64,000 bases of DNA from Candidatus Bathyarchaeota archaeon. Its GTDB lineage: Archaea; Thermoproteota; Bathyarchaeia; Bathyarchaeales; Bathycorpusculaceae. The notes below the pieces were generated by a model. It saw nothing but the letters and a program-made list of their open reading frames with translations, searched no databases and was not told the origin of the DNA. Shown in pieces: positions 26,785-35,700 of the stretch. Where the stretch lies: the NCBI GenBank assembly GCA_026014615.1, contig JAOZHZ010000020.1:124001-188000 (forward strand), in the 5' to 3' direction. Every line of letters starts with the position of its first letter. Position 1 is the first letter of the stretch. The position numbers and the translations under genes are program-made.

Positions 26785-27092
26785 TAACATGTGAAACAAC
26801 GCTAAAAATATCCTATTTTACTTCTTCTTTCCAGTGGAAATGCTTTATTTCTGCTCCTTTACAGTGAACCACACACCCCTACGCTTCTACTGGAGATAGC
26901 AAACCAGGCCTGTCTTGGAATTATTTTTTAATTTTAAAATCTTGTGAAACTTGTTATTCCTAAATACCTGTAAATGTTACTCCTTTACCAAAATTAGGTG
27001 TTTTTAGAGTTTTTTAAACTATTTGTTTTCACCATAACAGCTATTAGGTGTGAAGTGTAAAGTTGTGAACGCTGTTAAGGTGTATTCCCTAG

Positions 27093-27524
27093 ATGCCAGC
27101 TCGAAAAATGCGAGTGGAGCTATTCGACAGTGAAGGCAATCGATATACTGTTGCCTTTGAAGGCCAAATTACTAGGGATAAGGCTTTACGACTTTTAGAT
27201 CTTGTAGAGTTGCTTGGCGGCATGCCTGGCGAAAACCCCACTTCTGCGGCGGTAGGTACACATGTAGCTGCCCAGTCTTCTCGGTTTGAGAAAGTTCGGG
27301 CTGTGGTTCAGAAGAATTTTCCACTGGTTTGGTTCTCATCAAAAGATATTCAGGCTTTTTATGAGCAGGAACTTAAAGAGCCTATTAGTTTAAGCACAGT
27401 TTCCACCTACCTTTCACGCATGGCAACCAAAGGCTTCTTAGTCAGAACAGGAAGCGCTAGTAACTTGAAGTATAAGGTGTCTTCAGCAACTCCACAAGCT
27501 GTTATTAAGCAAAGACTGAAATAG
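27093..27524 (+). CDS. Origin-proximal winged-helix protein
   Basis: 143 residues, no named family recognised. The N terminus (KMRVELFDSEGNRYTVAFEG) looks like a small beta domain; a helix RDKALRLLDLVELLGG follows. The C-terminal half (FEKVRAVVQKNFPLVWFSSK, DIQAFYEQEL, ISLSTVSTYLSRMATKGFLV) has the pattern of a winged helix with recognition helix LSTVSTYLSRM. It diverges from orc1/cdc6 across the predicted origin, so it may be a DNA-binding regulator or replication accessory. Both roles are inference. Confidence 0.65.
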   Translation: MPARKMRVELFDSEGNRYTVAFEGQITRDKALRLLDLVELLGGMPGENPTSAAVGTHVAAQSSRFEKVRAVVQKNFPLVWFSSKDIQAFYEQELKEPISLSTVSTYLSRMATKGFLVRTGSASNLKYKVSSATPQAVIKQRLK

Positions 27525-27548
27525 CCACAAAAAATACATGACCTTTTT

Positions 27549-28349
27549 TTAGGTTGATGAAGGTTCGGGCTTCTTCAGCATATTTTCCATTTCTTTCTTT
27601 ATGCTATACTTAAAAGGCAACTTACCCGTTTCCCTCTCCAAGTAACCCTCTTCGTAAAGTTTCTTCATAAGCCTAGCCGTATGTTCTCTACTAAGTTTCA
27701 CTTTTTCTTTGATCTCTGGAGCTGTCTTTGGTCCTTCTGCGGAAAGAAACTCCAAAACTTCCACTTCTGTGTCTGTTAACGCAGCCATGGCTTTGTCCCT
27801 CTTGATGGGCATCACAGGCATAACTGGAGCCACTGCTTCAGTTACCACTTCAGGAACTGCTGCCAACTTTTCTATTTGCTCTTCCAACAAGGTGATTTTG
27901 TTTTTGAGGGCTTCTTGTGAGGATTCGATGTTTTGGAGTTTGCTTTGTATTTCGTCTGTGTCGGTGGTTGAGATTTTCTCCAAAGTTTTCACGTTAACTT
28001 CAGAAAGGCTACTCATTGTGCTGCTTATGCTTTCAATTTGAGTGTTTATCTGATTAACTTGGTCTTCAAGAGGTGCAACTACTCTCTCAAGGTACTCTGC
28101 TTTACGGTACCCTGCCTCAGCCGTGGAAGCGTTCATTTCAACTTTGTAAGTAACGTTCTGTATCTTTTCAGCTTCCCGTTTCAATTCCCTGTTAAAACTT
28201 AACACAACATCTTCAACGGTGTCTTTGGTTTTGTCATACTCTTCTTGTGCTTTTCGCAGTTGCTTGTAATACTCTACCGCTGCATAAGTAGTTGCGGCAA
28301 GCAAGACTGCTAAAAGCACTCCTACCAGAGCAGTTATGACATCTACCAA
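27549..28349 (-). CDS. Membrane-anchored coiled-coil protein with C-terminal winged helix
   Basis: 266 residues. One N-terminal membrane helix (VITALVGVLLAVLLAATTYA) is followed by about 140 residues of coiled coil (heptads through LRKAQEEYDKTKDTVEDV to LLEEQIEKLAA), a Pro/Val linker, and a MarR-like winged helix (LTDTEVEVLEFLSAEGPKTA, then LSREHTARLMKKLYEEGYLE). The layout tethers a DNA-binding domain to the membrane through a long rod. The start codon at 28349 lies 13 bases from the first unit of the left iteron array, so that array sits in its promoter or leader. It could link membrane state or the nearby origin to DNA binding; this is inference. Confidence 0.7.
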   Translation of the reverse strand: MVDVITALVGVLLAVLLAATTYAAVEYYKQLRKAQEEYDKTKDTVEDVVLSFNRELKREAEKIQNVTYKVEMNASTAEAGYRKAEYLERVVAPLEDQVNQINTQIESISSTMSSLSEVNVKTLEKISTTDTDEIQSKLQNIESSQEALKNKITLLEEQIEKLAAVPEVVTEAVAPVMPVMPIKRDKAMAALTDTEVEVLEFLSAEGPKTAPEIKEKVKLSREHTARLMKKLYEEGYLERETGKLPFKYSIKKEMENMLKKPEPSST

Positions 28350-28361
28350 AGTTTCTCCCTC

Positions 28362-28405
28362 TGTGATTTACCTGTGACCTAAGTGTGATTTACATGTAAC
28401 TATTG
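28362..28405 (+). repeat. Left iteron array: four 11-bp units of TGTGAYNTANN
   Basis: Consecutive units TGTGATTTACC, TGTGACCTAAG, TGTGATTTACA and TGTAACTATTG begin at 28362, 28373, 28384 and 28395, exactly 11 bases apart. Further TGTGAC/ATCACA words follow at 28413, 28420, 28500, 28514 and 28632 in both orientations, up to the end of the next gene (spacer 28350-28695). The array directly precedes the start of the membrane-anchored winged-helix gene. Confidence 0.8.
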
Positions 28406-28687
28406 CTGTTACATCACATATCACAGTTCTCCATGGTGAATTTAAGGCTTATGGTAATTCTTTGATGTCACGCAACATGACGTCACACATCACATAACTT
28501 GTGACATCTCCCTGTCACATGTCTATGCTTAATTATGTTAATGAAAAAAAGCTTATTTTACGCCTAATTTTCATTAAACACCTCAAATAATTATTATTTT
28601 ATAACCCTTGAAAGCAGGCTTTTAGGCACTTCCTGTCACGTGTGATTTGAAGTGCCTTAAGGCTGTTTTTGGGCTCCTTTTTGTGAT

Positions 28688-28701
28688 TTGTGACGTCACA
28701 A
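28688..28701. repeat. Perfect 14-bp palindrome TTGTGACGTCACAA
   Basis: Two head-to-head TGTGAC words joined at their ends. The palindrome contains the TGA stop codon (28696-28698 on the minus strand) of the orphan gene 28696-29190. A further TGTGAT lies at 28682. Confidence 0.8.
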
Positions 28702-29190
28702 GCTGTCTTCTGAGGGGCTAGAAAGGTGTTTTAGGCTTGATTCTAGCTCTTCTCTGATGATTGAGATGACTTTTAGGTGCTCTTCTGCCCCTTCTAAGTC
28801 CTTTGGAAGGTTCTCATGCGCCTCCATATACTCCTTCAATTTATTTGCTATTTCGAGATATGGATCAAGAGTTGTGGTCTCAAAAACACCTAGATATCCT
28901 AAGAGGAGCACTGTATATATTGATTTTATTACGTTTTCTTTAGACTGTTTTAATGTCCTGTTAAAAGATCCGCGGCTTAATTTAGCCTTGGTTAAGCGTA
29001 ATCTGGCTTTTTCATCGTATTTTAGCGGTTTACCGGCTATATTTTCGGCTAAAATGTCTATTAGAAGTGTTTCAAGCTGAGTTTTTGTTAATTGGCTATT
29101 TTTGGAGAGTATTTTAACAACGGGGTCGTTTAATGCCCCATTTAGCCATAGTTGTACGCTGTCTTTTAGTTTCAATTTGATGTTCCTCAC
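28696..29190 (-). CDS. Orphan helical protein between the two iteron arrays
   Basis: 164 residues from GTG 29190. I do not recognise a named family. It is basic and almost wholly helical. LTKTQLETLLIDILAENIAG and LRLTKAKLSRGSFNRTLKQS suggest a helix-turn-helix with SRGSFNRTLKQ as recognition helix. NVIKSIYTVLLLGYLGVFET is a hydrophobic helix, and the C terminus is an acidic amphipathic helix. Its placement between inverted TGTGAY arrays makes it a candidate for the array-binding protein, but nothing in the sequence proves this. It is flanked by long AT-rich gene-free DNA on its upstream side. Confidence 0.6.
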   Translation of the reverse strand: MRNIKLKLKDSVQLWLNGALNDPVVKILSKNSQLTKTQLETLLIDILAENIAGKPLKYDEKARLRLTKAKLSRGSFNRTLKQSKENVIKSIYTVLLLGYLGVFETTTLDPYLEIANKLKEYMEAHENLPKDLEGAEEHLKVISIIREELESSLKHLSSPSEDSL

Positions 29191-29585
29191 GTTATGCCAA
29201 ATGGATACAGTTTTGTATACTTGGTGCTTGTTTAAAACTGTTCTATATTTTTCCAGTTAAATCCCAATGGTATACTCCGCGTATAATAGCTTAAATTGAA
29301 TTTAACGCTGAATTTATCGATTAAAAATCGTTAAAAGCTTATTTTTATGTCTAAATTATATTCTGGATTTAAATTAGCCTTTAAAATTCTGTAAATTAGC
29401 CGAGTCTAGGTGGCACTATAGCTCTTATTTGTTAACAAATACAACCTGCTGAACCAAAATGTAATTGTTGGCATCAATTAATCCAACCCCAATAGATACG
29501 GTCCTACATAACTGCGTTTAAACCAATCCCCCTTCACAACCTAAATGTCTCAAAGCTGTCAATCAGGAAGCCTCTTTTTGAGTCG
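29191..29585. other. AT-rich gene-free DNA upstream of the orphan gene
   Basis: About 395 bases with no open frame of note. It contains many TTTAA words, the small hairpin CGATT-AAA-AATCG near 29318-29330, and GTATAC at two places near 29214 and 29271. With the right iteron array after it, the gene-free stretch reaches 29778. Confidence 0.5.
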
Positions 29586-29588
29586 TGA

Positions 29589-29690
29589 CGTCACCAGTCA
29601 CATCGAATCACAACCAAATCACGCCGAAATCACGTAAAAATCACGAGTGATTGTCACAGATTACTATGATATCACACGTCTGTGATACAC
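29589..29690 (-). repeat. Right iteron array: four 11-bp units of AATCACNNNNN and linked palindromes
   Basis: AATCACAACCA, AATCACGCCGA, AATCACGTAAA and AATCACGAGTG begin at 29606, 29617, 29628 and 29639, exactly 11 bases apart. On the minus strand each is GTGATT, the same word as the left array in opposite orientation. Preceding sites CGTCAC (29589) and AGTCAC (29596) extend it. AATCACGAGTGATT (29639-29652) and TATCACACGTCTGTGATA (29670-29687) are palindromes, and TGTGATTTCC follows at 29692. Confidence 0.8.
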
Positions 29691-29778
29691 CTGTGATTTC
29701 CATTCAACCCAGTCTAATCACGTTTGACGACTAGTGAATACGAAAATAAAAAGCCTGCTTTTATGTTTAGAAGCTATT

Positions 29779-30612
29779 TCAGAGGTTTTCCGAACCCTTC
29801 TTGAGTTTTTCGAAGAGTTCTGGGCGCAAATCCCTTAGCGTAGGAATGAATGCTTCGGCTGGTCTAAGGTCACCGTAGTTAACCTCACACATCACAAAGT
29901 CCTCCACGTCATACTTGGCTTTTGCCAAGACATCGCCTGTGGGGCTAACCAGTCTGCTTCCTCCCCAGAACTGCAAACCATCCTCAACCCCAACTAAATT
30001 AACGTAAGCCAGAAAAGCTGTGTTTTCCAAGGCTCTTGCCGCCGTCAAAATCTCAAAATAGTTTCTACGCACTGCAGGTGATGCCGAAATGCAAACCATT
30101 AATTGTGCTCCTTGCAGACGGGTTAAGCGGGTAACCTCGGGGAAAAAGATGTCATAGCAGATGAACAGCCCAATTTTTCCTATTGGTGTGTCAAAAGCGG
30201 CTGTTTGGTATCCTGGTCTGAAATATCTTTTCTCTTCGAAGACGCTGTGGGTGGGCAGGTACATTTTTCGGTATTTGCCGATTACTCCGTCGGGACCCAC
30301 AAAGACCGACGTGTTGAATATGGTAGCTTTTGTTTTTTCGCTCACTTCCGGCATTCCAAAAATTATATGCATTCCTGTTTCTTTGGCGATTTGCTCAATA
30401 TTCTGTGTGGAAGGTCCCGGTATGGCTTCAGCTAATTCGTAAAGCTGGTCTCTTATCACATAGCCCGTTAGGGAAAGCTCAGGAAAAATCACTAGGTCTG
30501 CACCTTGCTCCTTTGCCTTTTTGGTTGTGGTTTCGATTTTTTCGATGTTTTCTTTCTTGTTTTCCCGTTTGCTGTTCATTTGTGCTAAAGCAAGTTTAAT
30601 TTTCTCTTTCAT
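29779..30612 (-). CDS. Carbon-nitrogen hydrolase (nitrilase superfamily), probable glutaminase partner of NadE
   Basis: About 277 residues from ATG 30612 (MKEKIKLALAQMN); the longer frame to 30678 would overlap nadE and is unlikely. The Glu-Lys-Cys triad is visible: VIFPELSLTGY (Glu), YRKMYLPTHSVFEEKRYF (Lys), GLFICYDIFFPEVTR (Cys). The stop of nadE is 13 bases upstream, so they form an operon. In bacteria and eukaryotes a nitrilase domain feeds ammonia from glutamine to NAD synthetase in a fused enzyme; here it may do so as a separate subunit. Other amidase substrates are possible. Confidence 0.82.
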   Translation of the reverse strand: MKEKIKLALAQMNSKRENKKENIEKIETTTKKAKEQGADLVIFPELSLTGYVIRDQLYELAEAIPGPSTQNIEQIAKETGMHIIFGMPEVSEKTKATIFNTSVFVGPDGVIGKYRKMYLPTHSVFEEKRYFRPGYQTAAFDTPIGKIGLFICYDIFFPEVTRLTRLQGAQLMVCISASPAVRRNYFEILTAARALENTAFLAYVNLVGVEDGLQFWGGSRLVSPTGDVLAKAKYDVEDFVMCEVNYGDLRPAEAFIPTLRDLRPELFEKLKKGSENL

Positions 30613-30625
30613 CTTCTTGCGCCCG

Positions 30626-31468
30626 TTAGTATTTGCTGTGGGGAAGCCTAAAATCAGTTCCCACCGTTCGATATTCAAGTTTCGGCGTCAACGGCATACG
30701 CCTCTTATGCTCCACCGCCAGCCACCGTTTCTTTACATCCTCAACTTGGCTTACTTCCACACTAAGCTGCTCAGCAATTTCTCCCGAAGGTATGAACCGT
30801 TCCAGCCCAAACAGGATAAGGTCAAGAACCTCATAGCGAATACCCAGCTCATCTTCTGCCTTCTGATTCACCCAAAGGGCAGGAGTCGACGGTTTGGCAG
30901 CTAACTCCTCTGAGATGCCTATGTGAACGGCGAGTTTGCGAACCTGCGTCTTGTACAAATCCATTATCGGCGATATGTCTGCGGCGGCGTCTCCCCATTT
31001 AGTGAAGTAACCCATCATGGTTTCTGACTTGTCACTGCTTCCGCAAACAATGCGGTTTTGCTTGTTAGCGTGATAGTAGAGGCAGATCATTCGGGTTCTG
31101 GCTTTAATGTTGCCTTTGCATAGTCGGTCGTTGGGGTCAAAGATGGGCATCGACTTGTAGATGCCTTCCAAAGCGGCGGTCATGTCACAAACTTGTGTTT
31201 GAATGCCGAATTGGTCAGCTACTTTTTTTGCGTCTTCGATGTCTTGTGGGTTGTAGGTTTCTGCTTCGGGAAGCATAATGCCCAGCACTTTGTCGCCGCC
31301 GATAGCCAACGCTGAAAGGGCAGCGATGGTGTTGCTGTCGATTCCTCCTGACATTCCTAAGACTATGCCTTTTGCTCCAGCGTTTTCCACGTAGGTTTTG
31401 ATGAACCGTTTGATTCTGGTTTCCACGTCGTCAAAGTGAAGTTCAAGAACTGAAGCTTCAAGTTTCAA
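30626..31468 (-). CDS. nadE: NAD+ synthetase
   Basis: Amidates nicotinate adenine dinucleotide to NAD, using ATP. The 280-residue protein has the PP-loop LGMSGGIDSNTIAAL, then GNIKARTRMICLYYHAN, and VCGSSDKSETMMGYFTKWGD with DISPIMDLYKTQVRKLA, all diagnostic. It lacks its own amidotransferase domain, as usual for archaeal NadE; the following gene supplies a nitrilase-type hydrolase. The start is TTG at 31468 (MKLEASVLEL). Confidence 0.95.
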   Translation of the reverse strand: MKLEASVLELHFDDVETRIKRFIKTYVENAGAKGIVLGMSGGIDSNTIAALSALAIGGDKVLGIMLPEAETYNPQDIEDAKKVADQFGIQTQVCDMTAALEGIYKSMPIFDPNDRLCKGNIKARTRMICLYYHANKQNRIVCGSSDKSETMMGYFTKWGDAAADISPIMDLYKTQVRKLAVHIGISEELAAKPSTPALWVNQKAEDELGIRYEVLDLILFGLERFIPSGEIAEQLSVEVSQVEDVKKRWLAVEHKRRMPLTPKLEYRTVGTDFRLPHSKY

Positions 31469-31565
31469 GAGATTTCACGTGCCTTTATCTTTCTATGGAT
31501 GTAGGCAAGTATTTAAGGGCAAGCGTAAATACTACTGACGATATTCATCATTCGGGGATGTCAGT

Positions 31566-31826
31566 ATGGGCCGAAGAAGGAAAAAAGTTGTTCACATTCC
31601 AAAGAAACGTTTACCCAAGTTCTTCTCCTGCCCAAGATGCGGAAAAGAAACGGTCAGAGTGGAAATCCTGCGTGAAGAAAGCCGCGCTATAGCAGGCTGC
31701 AGCAGTTGCGGGCTTCAAGAAGAATTCCAAATCAAACCAGCCCAAGGCGAAGTGGACATCTACTGCATGTTCACAGACAAAATTTACGGTGCCTCCAGAC
31801 GGTCTGTACCCCTTAAAGATGCCTAA
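31566..31826 (+). CDS. Transcription elongation factor Elf1 homologue
   Basis: 86 residues: a basic N terminus (MGRRRKKVVHIPKKRLPKFF) followed by a zinc ribbon with FSCPRCGKETV and AGCSSCGLQEEF, and a short C-terminal part ending in IYCMFTDKIYG. This is the Elf1 fold found in many archaea and all eukaryotes, where it helps RNA polymerase II pass nucleosomes. It is followed 16 bases later by the GGGP synthase gene in the same direction. Confidence 0.85.
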   Translation: MGRRRKKVVHIPKKRLPKFFSCPRCGKETVRVEILREESRAIAGCSSCGLQEEFQIKPAQGEVDIYCMFTDKIYGASRRSVPLKDA

Positions 31827-31842
31827 TTAGGATCGTTGTTGC

Positions 31843-32595
31843 ATGCTTGGACGTGTCGAGAAATACTTAATTGAGAAAGTAAAATCAGATGGTTCACTCC
31901 ACATAACCCTTATCGACCCAGAAAAAGTGTCTCCTGAACAAGCAGCCAAAATCGCCCAGAGTTCTAAAGAGAGTGGAACAGCGGCAATAATGATTGGCGG
32001 CTCAACCTTTAATTCACAAAATCACCTTGACGAGGTTTTAGAAGCAATTCGAAACGCCGTAGACTTGCCTACTATTCTGTTTCCTAATAACATAACGGGG
32101 ATTAGCGGAAACGCCGATGCCATGTGGTTTATGTCCCTGCTGAACTCGGTTGACCCATACTTTCTGGTCGGCGCCCAAATCTTGGGTGCACCACTGGTGA
32201 AGAAGTACGGGTTAGAACCCATATCCATGGGCTACATAATCGTTGGGGACGGCGGCACCGCAGGAATCGTCGGCAAAGCCCTCCCAATCCCATACAACAA
32301 ACCCGAACTGGCAGCAGCCCACGCTTTGGCGGCACAGTATTTTGGTATGCGTTTCATCTACCTCGAAGGTGGCTCAGGCGCAAAAGACCCCGTGCCCCCC
32401 GAGATGATACGCAAAGTCAAAAGCTACGTTGATGCTACACTTATTGTTGGAGGGGGCATAAAAACCAAAGAGCAAGCGCTAACAGCTGTTTCCGCAGGCG
32501 CCGACATCATAGTCACAGGCAACCTCGTAGAATCCCTCGGATCGGAGCAGAGAGTAGCCGACATCATAAAAGGAATAAAAACCGTCAAACAATAA
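31843..32595 (+). CDS. Geranylgeranylglyceryl phosphate synthase
   Basis: First committed step of archaeal ether-lipid synthesis: joins geranylgeranyl diphosphate to sn-glycerol-1-phosphate. The 250-residue TIM barrel has HITLIDPEKVSPEQA, TAAIMIGGSTF, LPTILFPNNITGISGNADAM, GYIIVGDGGTAGIVG, FIYLEGGSGAKDPVP and VGGGIKTKEQA, which are the family's phosphate and glycerol-phosphate binding loops. Complete and unbroken. Likely co-transcribed with the Elf1 gene. A T-rich tract near 32606-32620 may end transcription. Confidence 0.95.
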   Translation: MLGRVEKYLIEKVKSDGSLHITLIDPEKVSPEQAAKIAQSSKESGTAAIMIGGSTFNSQNHLDEVLEAIRNAVDLPTILFPNNITGISGNADAMWFMSLLNSVDPYFLVGAQILGAPLVKKYGLEPISMGYIIVGDGGTAGIVGKALPIPYNKPELAAAHALAAQYFGMRFIYLEGGSGAKDPVPPEMIRKVKSYVDATLIVGGGIKTKEQALTAVSAGADIIVTGNLVESLGSEQRVADIIKGIKTVKQ

Positions 32596-32706
32596 TCTAC
32601 ACTTGCTGTTTTTTCTTTTCCAGTTTTTAAGCGGGCGTTTTGTACTTTTTATTGTTAGAAAGCCAAAATAGAGGGTTGTTCACACAGTGAATGAGGGCGA
32701 CAGCGT

Positions 32707-35700
32707 ATGAGTAACAGCATGAGCGGTTCCTACCGCATCTACATAGACTCGATGGGTAGCGAGCTACGCAAAATGTACACTGTCAGCGAAAGCGCCCGCC
32801 AAAAAGGCTTAGACCCCGCCCTGAAAGTCGAAAGCATCATAGCCCAAGACATAGCCGACTTGGTCGAGGGGTTGGTGGGTCCAAAAGGGGTCGCCGCCAG
32901 CATACGCGAACTGAACACGAAGATGGGACGTGAAGAAATCGCCTTCAAAGTCTGTGAACAAATCGTCAACGGCAAATTCGGGAAAATGGAGTCCGAACAA
33001 GCAGCAGAACAAGCCATCCGTACGGCGTTGGCTATCTTCACAGAAGGCTTAACCGCCGCCCCAATTCAGGGCGTAGCCCAAGTTAAAATCAAGCTTAACC
33101 TTGACCGCTCACGGTATTTGGCGATTTACTTTGCTGGACCCATTAGGTCCGCGGGAGGCACCGACCAAGCCCTAACACTGGTTGTCGGCGACTACGTGCG
33201 CCGTCTTTTAGAGCTTGACCGTTACAAACCCGCGCCCGAAGAAGTTGCCCGCTTCATTGAAGAACTGCGCACCTACGAACGTTCCGTGGGGCGCTTTCAG
33301 TACCACATTCCCGACGGCGAATTAAAGAAAGCCTTCGACTATTTGCCCATAGAAGTTACGGGCACCGAGTCTGACCCCATCGAAGTCTCTTCCTACCGCA
33401 ACCTACCCCGCATAGAAACCAACCGCGTCCGAGGCGGCGCCCTCCGAGTAGTCAACGACGGCATCGTAGGACGTGCTCTTAAAGTCCTTGTGATTGTTGA
33501 GAAGCTGGGTTTTCAAGGCTGGGATTGGCTACGCGAGTTCAAAAAGAAGTCGGAAAAGAAGTCAGCGGGCTTCATGGACGATGTTATCGCGGGGCGTCCC
33601 ATTTTTGCTTTTCCGTCCCGAAGAGGCGGCTTTCGACTCAGGTACGGTAGATCCAGAAACACAGGCTTGTCCGCGGTGGGCATTCACCCCGCTACCATGC
33701 TTGTTGTGGAGAACTTTTTGGCAGCGGGCACTCAGGTACGTTTGGAGCTTCCAGGCAAAGGCGGAGTTACCATGCCTGTAGATTCTGTTGAGCCGCCAGT
33801 TGTGCTGCTAAAAGACGGCTCCGTCGTAAGAGTAACCACCGAAAACTTTCCGACTGTAAAGGGTAAAGTGGCGAAGATTTTGTTTCTGGGCGACATGTTG
33901 ATTGCCTTTGGCGATTTTCTTTACTGCAACAAGAGTCTCTCGCCTTCAGGCTACGTTGAAGAATGGTGGGTGAAAGACCTCAAAACGGCAATTAAAAATG
34001 GGTTCGCAGAGGACCTGCAGAAAGCTGCTGATGCTGCAGACTTGTTGCAAAGCAAGCTGCAAATGTTGCAGAATGACCCCTTTAGTGGGGACCTTTCTGC
34101 CAGGGAAGCTGTTGCTCTGTCAAGGGGTCTGCATGTGCCTTTGCATCCCAGATTTACGTTTTTCTGGTCAAACTTATCCTCGGTTAACGACGTAGGGTTG
34201 CTGAAGGCTTGGCTGGCAAAATCTGAGGTGACTTGTGATGGTGAATTTGCCAACCGTATCGTTGGCGTCTTCGATGCAGAGGTTGCGAGGGTTCTCCAGA
34301 AAGTCTTTGCCCCTCATGTGGTCTTGGAGGAGAAGCTAGTTATTGAGGGTGAGGACGCCTGTGCTTTGGCTTTCTCGCTTGGCTACGGCAACTCCCGAGA
34401 GGTAGGCGAGGTGCCAGAGGATGCGATACTTAAAGCAGTGACGGCTCTTGCGGGCGTGGAAGTTCGTGATAAGGCGCCGTCGTTTGTGGGTGCACGTATG
34501 GGACGCCCAGAAAAAGCCAAACGCCGCGAAATGAAGCCTCTGGTGCACGTTTTGTTCCCTGTGAGTTTAGCGGGCGGTTCCCATCGAGACTTAGTGGAAG
34601 CTGGACGCAAAGGACCCGCCTTTATCCAAGTTGTTAAACGCAAATGTCCCAACTGTAAAACCTACACCTTCCGCGTTAAATGTCCAGAGTGCGGATGCGA
34701 AACTGTGCACGAGAAGAGTTGTCCGCGTTGTGGGCGACCTTTGCGGGAGAACAGTTGCTCAAACTGCAAGGCAGACGCCGTGCTTTACCAGCGGCAGACC
34801 TTGAACTTCAAGGTGATGGTTGACGCTGCCTGTCGTAACCTGAAGATTTCGCCGCCTAAGATGCTTCGAGGCGTGAAAGGGTTAACCAACGAGGACAAGA
34901 CCCCTGAAATTTTAGAGAAGGGGCTTTTGAGAGCCAAATACGACCTCTCAGTTTACAAGGATGGCACAATTCGCTTCGACGCCACCAACGCGCCTCTAAC
35001 CCACATAAAGCCGGGCGAAGTGGGAGTTTCGGTGGAAAAGCTTAGGCAACTCGGCTACACTTACGACATTTACGGTGTGCCTTTGACTGATCCTGACCAA
35101 GTGCTGGAGCTTAAAGTCCAAGACGTAGTCATCCCCAGAAACGCTGGCGAATACTTCATCCAGATTGCAGGTTTCATCGATGAGCTTTTGACCAAAGTTT
35201 ATGGGCTTCCCAGCTACTACAACATTAAAACCCCTGAAGACATCGTGGGGCAGTTGCTTTTCGGTTTGGCTCCACACACTTGCGTAGGCATTTTGGGGCG
35301 GGTGGTTGGCTTCACGGACCTTAAAGTGATTTATGCCCATCCTTTGTGGCATTCCGCCAAGCGTCGAGACTGCGATGGAGACGAAGACGCCATAATGCTT
35401 GCTATGGATACGCTTCTTAACTTCTCTAACCGTTACTTACCCGCGCAAATAGGCGGCATAATGGACGCCCCAATCCTTGTTATTCCGTTTGTTAACACAC
35501 GGGAAGTCCAACGGCAAGCCCACGACTGTGACGTGGACGCGGTTTACCCTGAAGAGTTCTACGTTAAATCTTTGGAGAAGGCTGAAGCTCGGCAAATAAG
35601 CCCCATCATGGATGTCGTTGGGCACAGGCTGGGAACCGAAGCCCAGTTTGAAGGCTTCTACTTCACCACGCCCGTTTCTGACATAAGCATGGGCAACACC

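Larger units (their letters stand above)
26423..26895. other. Predicted replication origin (oriC) with ORB-like boxes
   Basis: Within the 814-base gene-free region 26279-27092, next to orc1/cdc6. Three ORB-like boxes end in GGGGTGT: minus strand 26423-26446 (TTCCAATAGAA then TTTTGGGGTGTG), plus strand 26612-26634 (TTGGAGAGGAAATGGAGGGG then TGT), and minus strand 26872-26895 (CTCCAGTAGAAGCGTAGGGG then TGTG). A core-only box TTTCCAGTGGAAA is at 26828-26840. These match the known archaeal pattern CTCCAGTGGAAAC...GGGG. The boxes face each other around AT-rich DNA, including a run of T and A at 26565-26590, the likely unwinding element. Confidence 0.75.

Noticed and set aside
28362-29690. Iteron arrays as a CRISPR
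   Set aside because: The unit is 11 bases with no repeat-spacer structure, and no cas gene is present.
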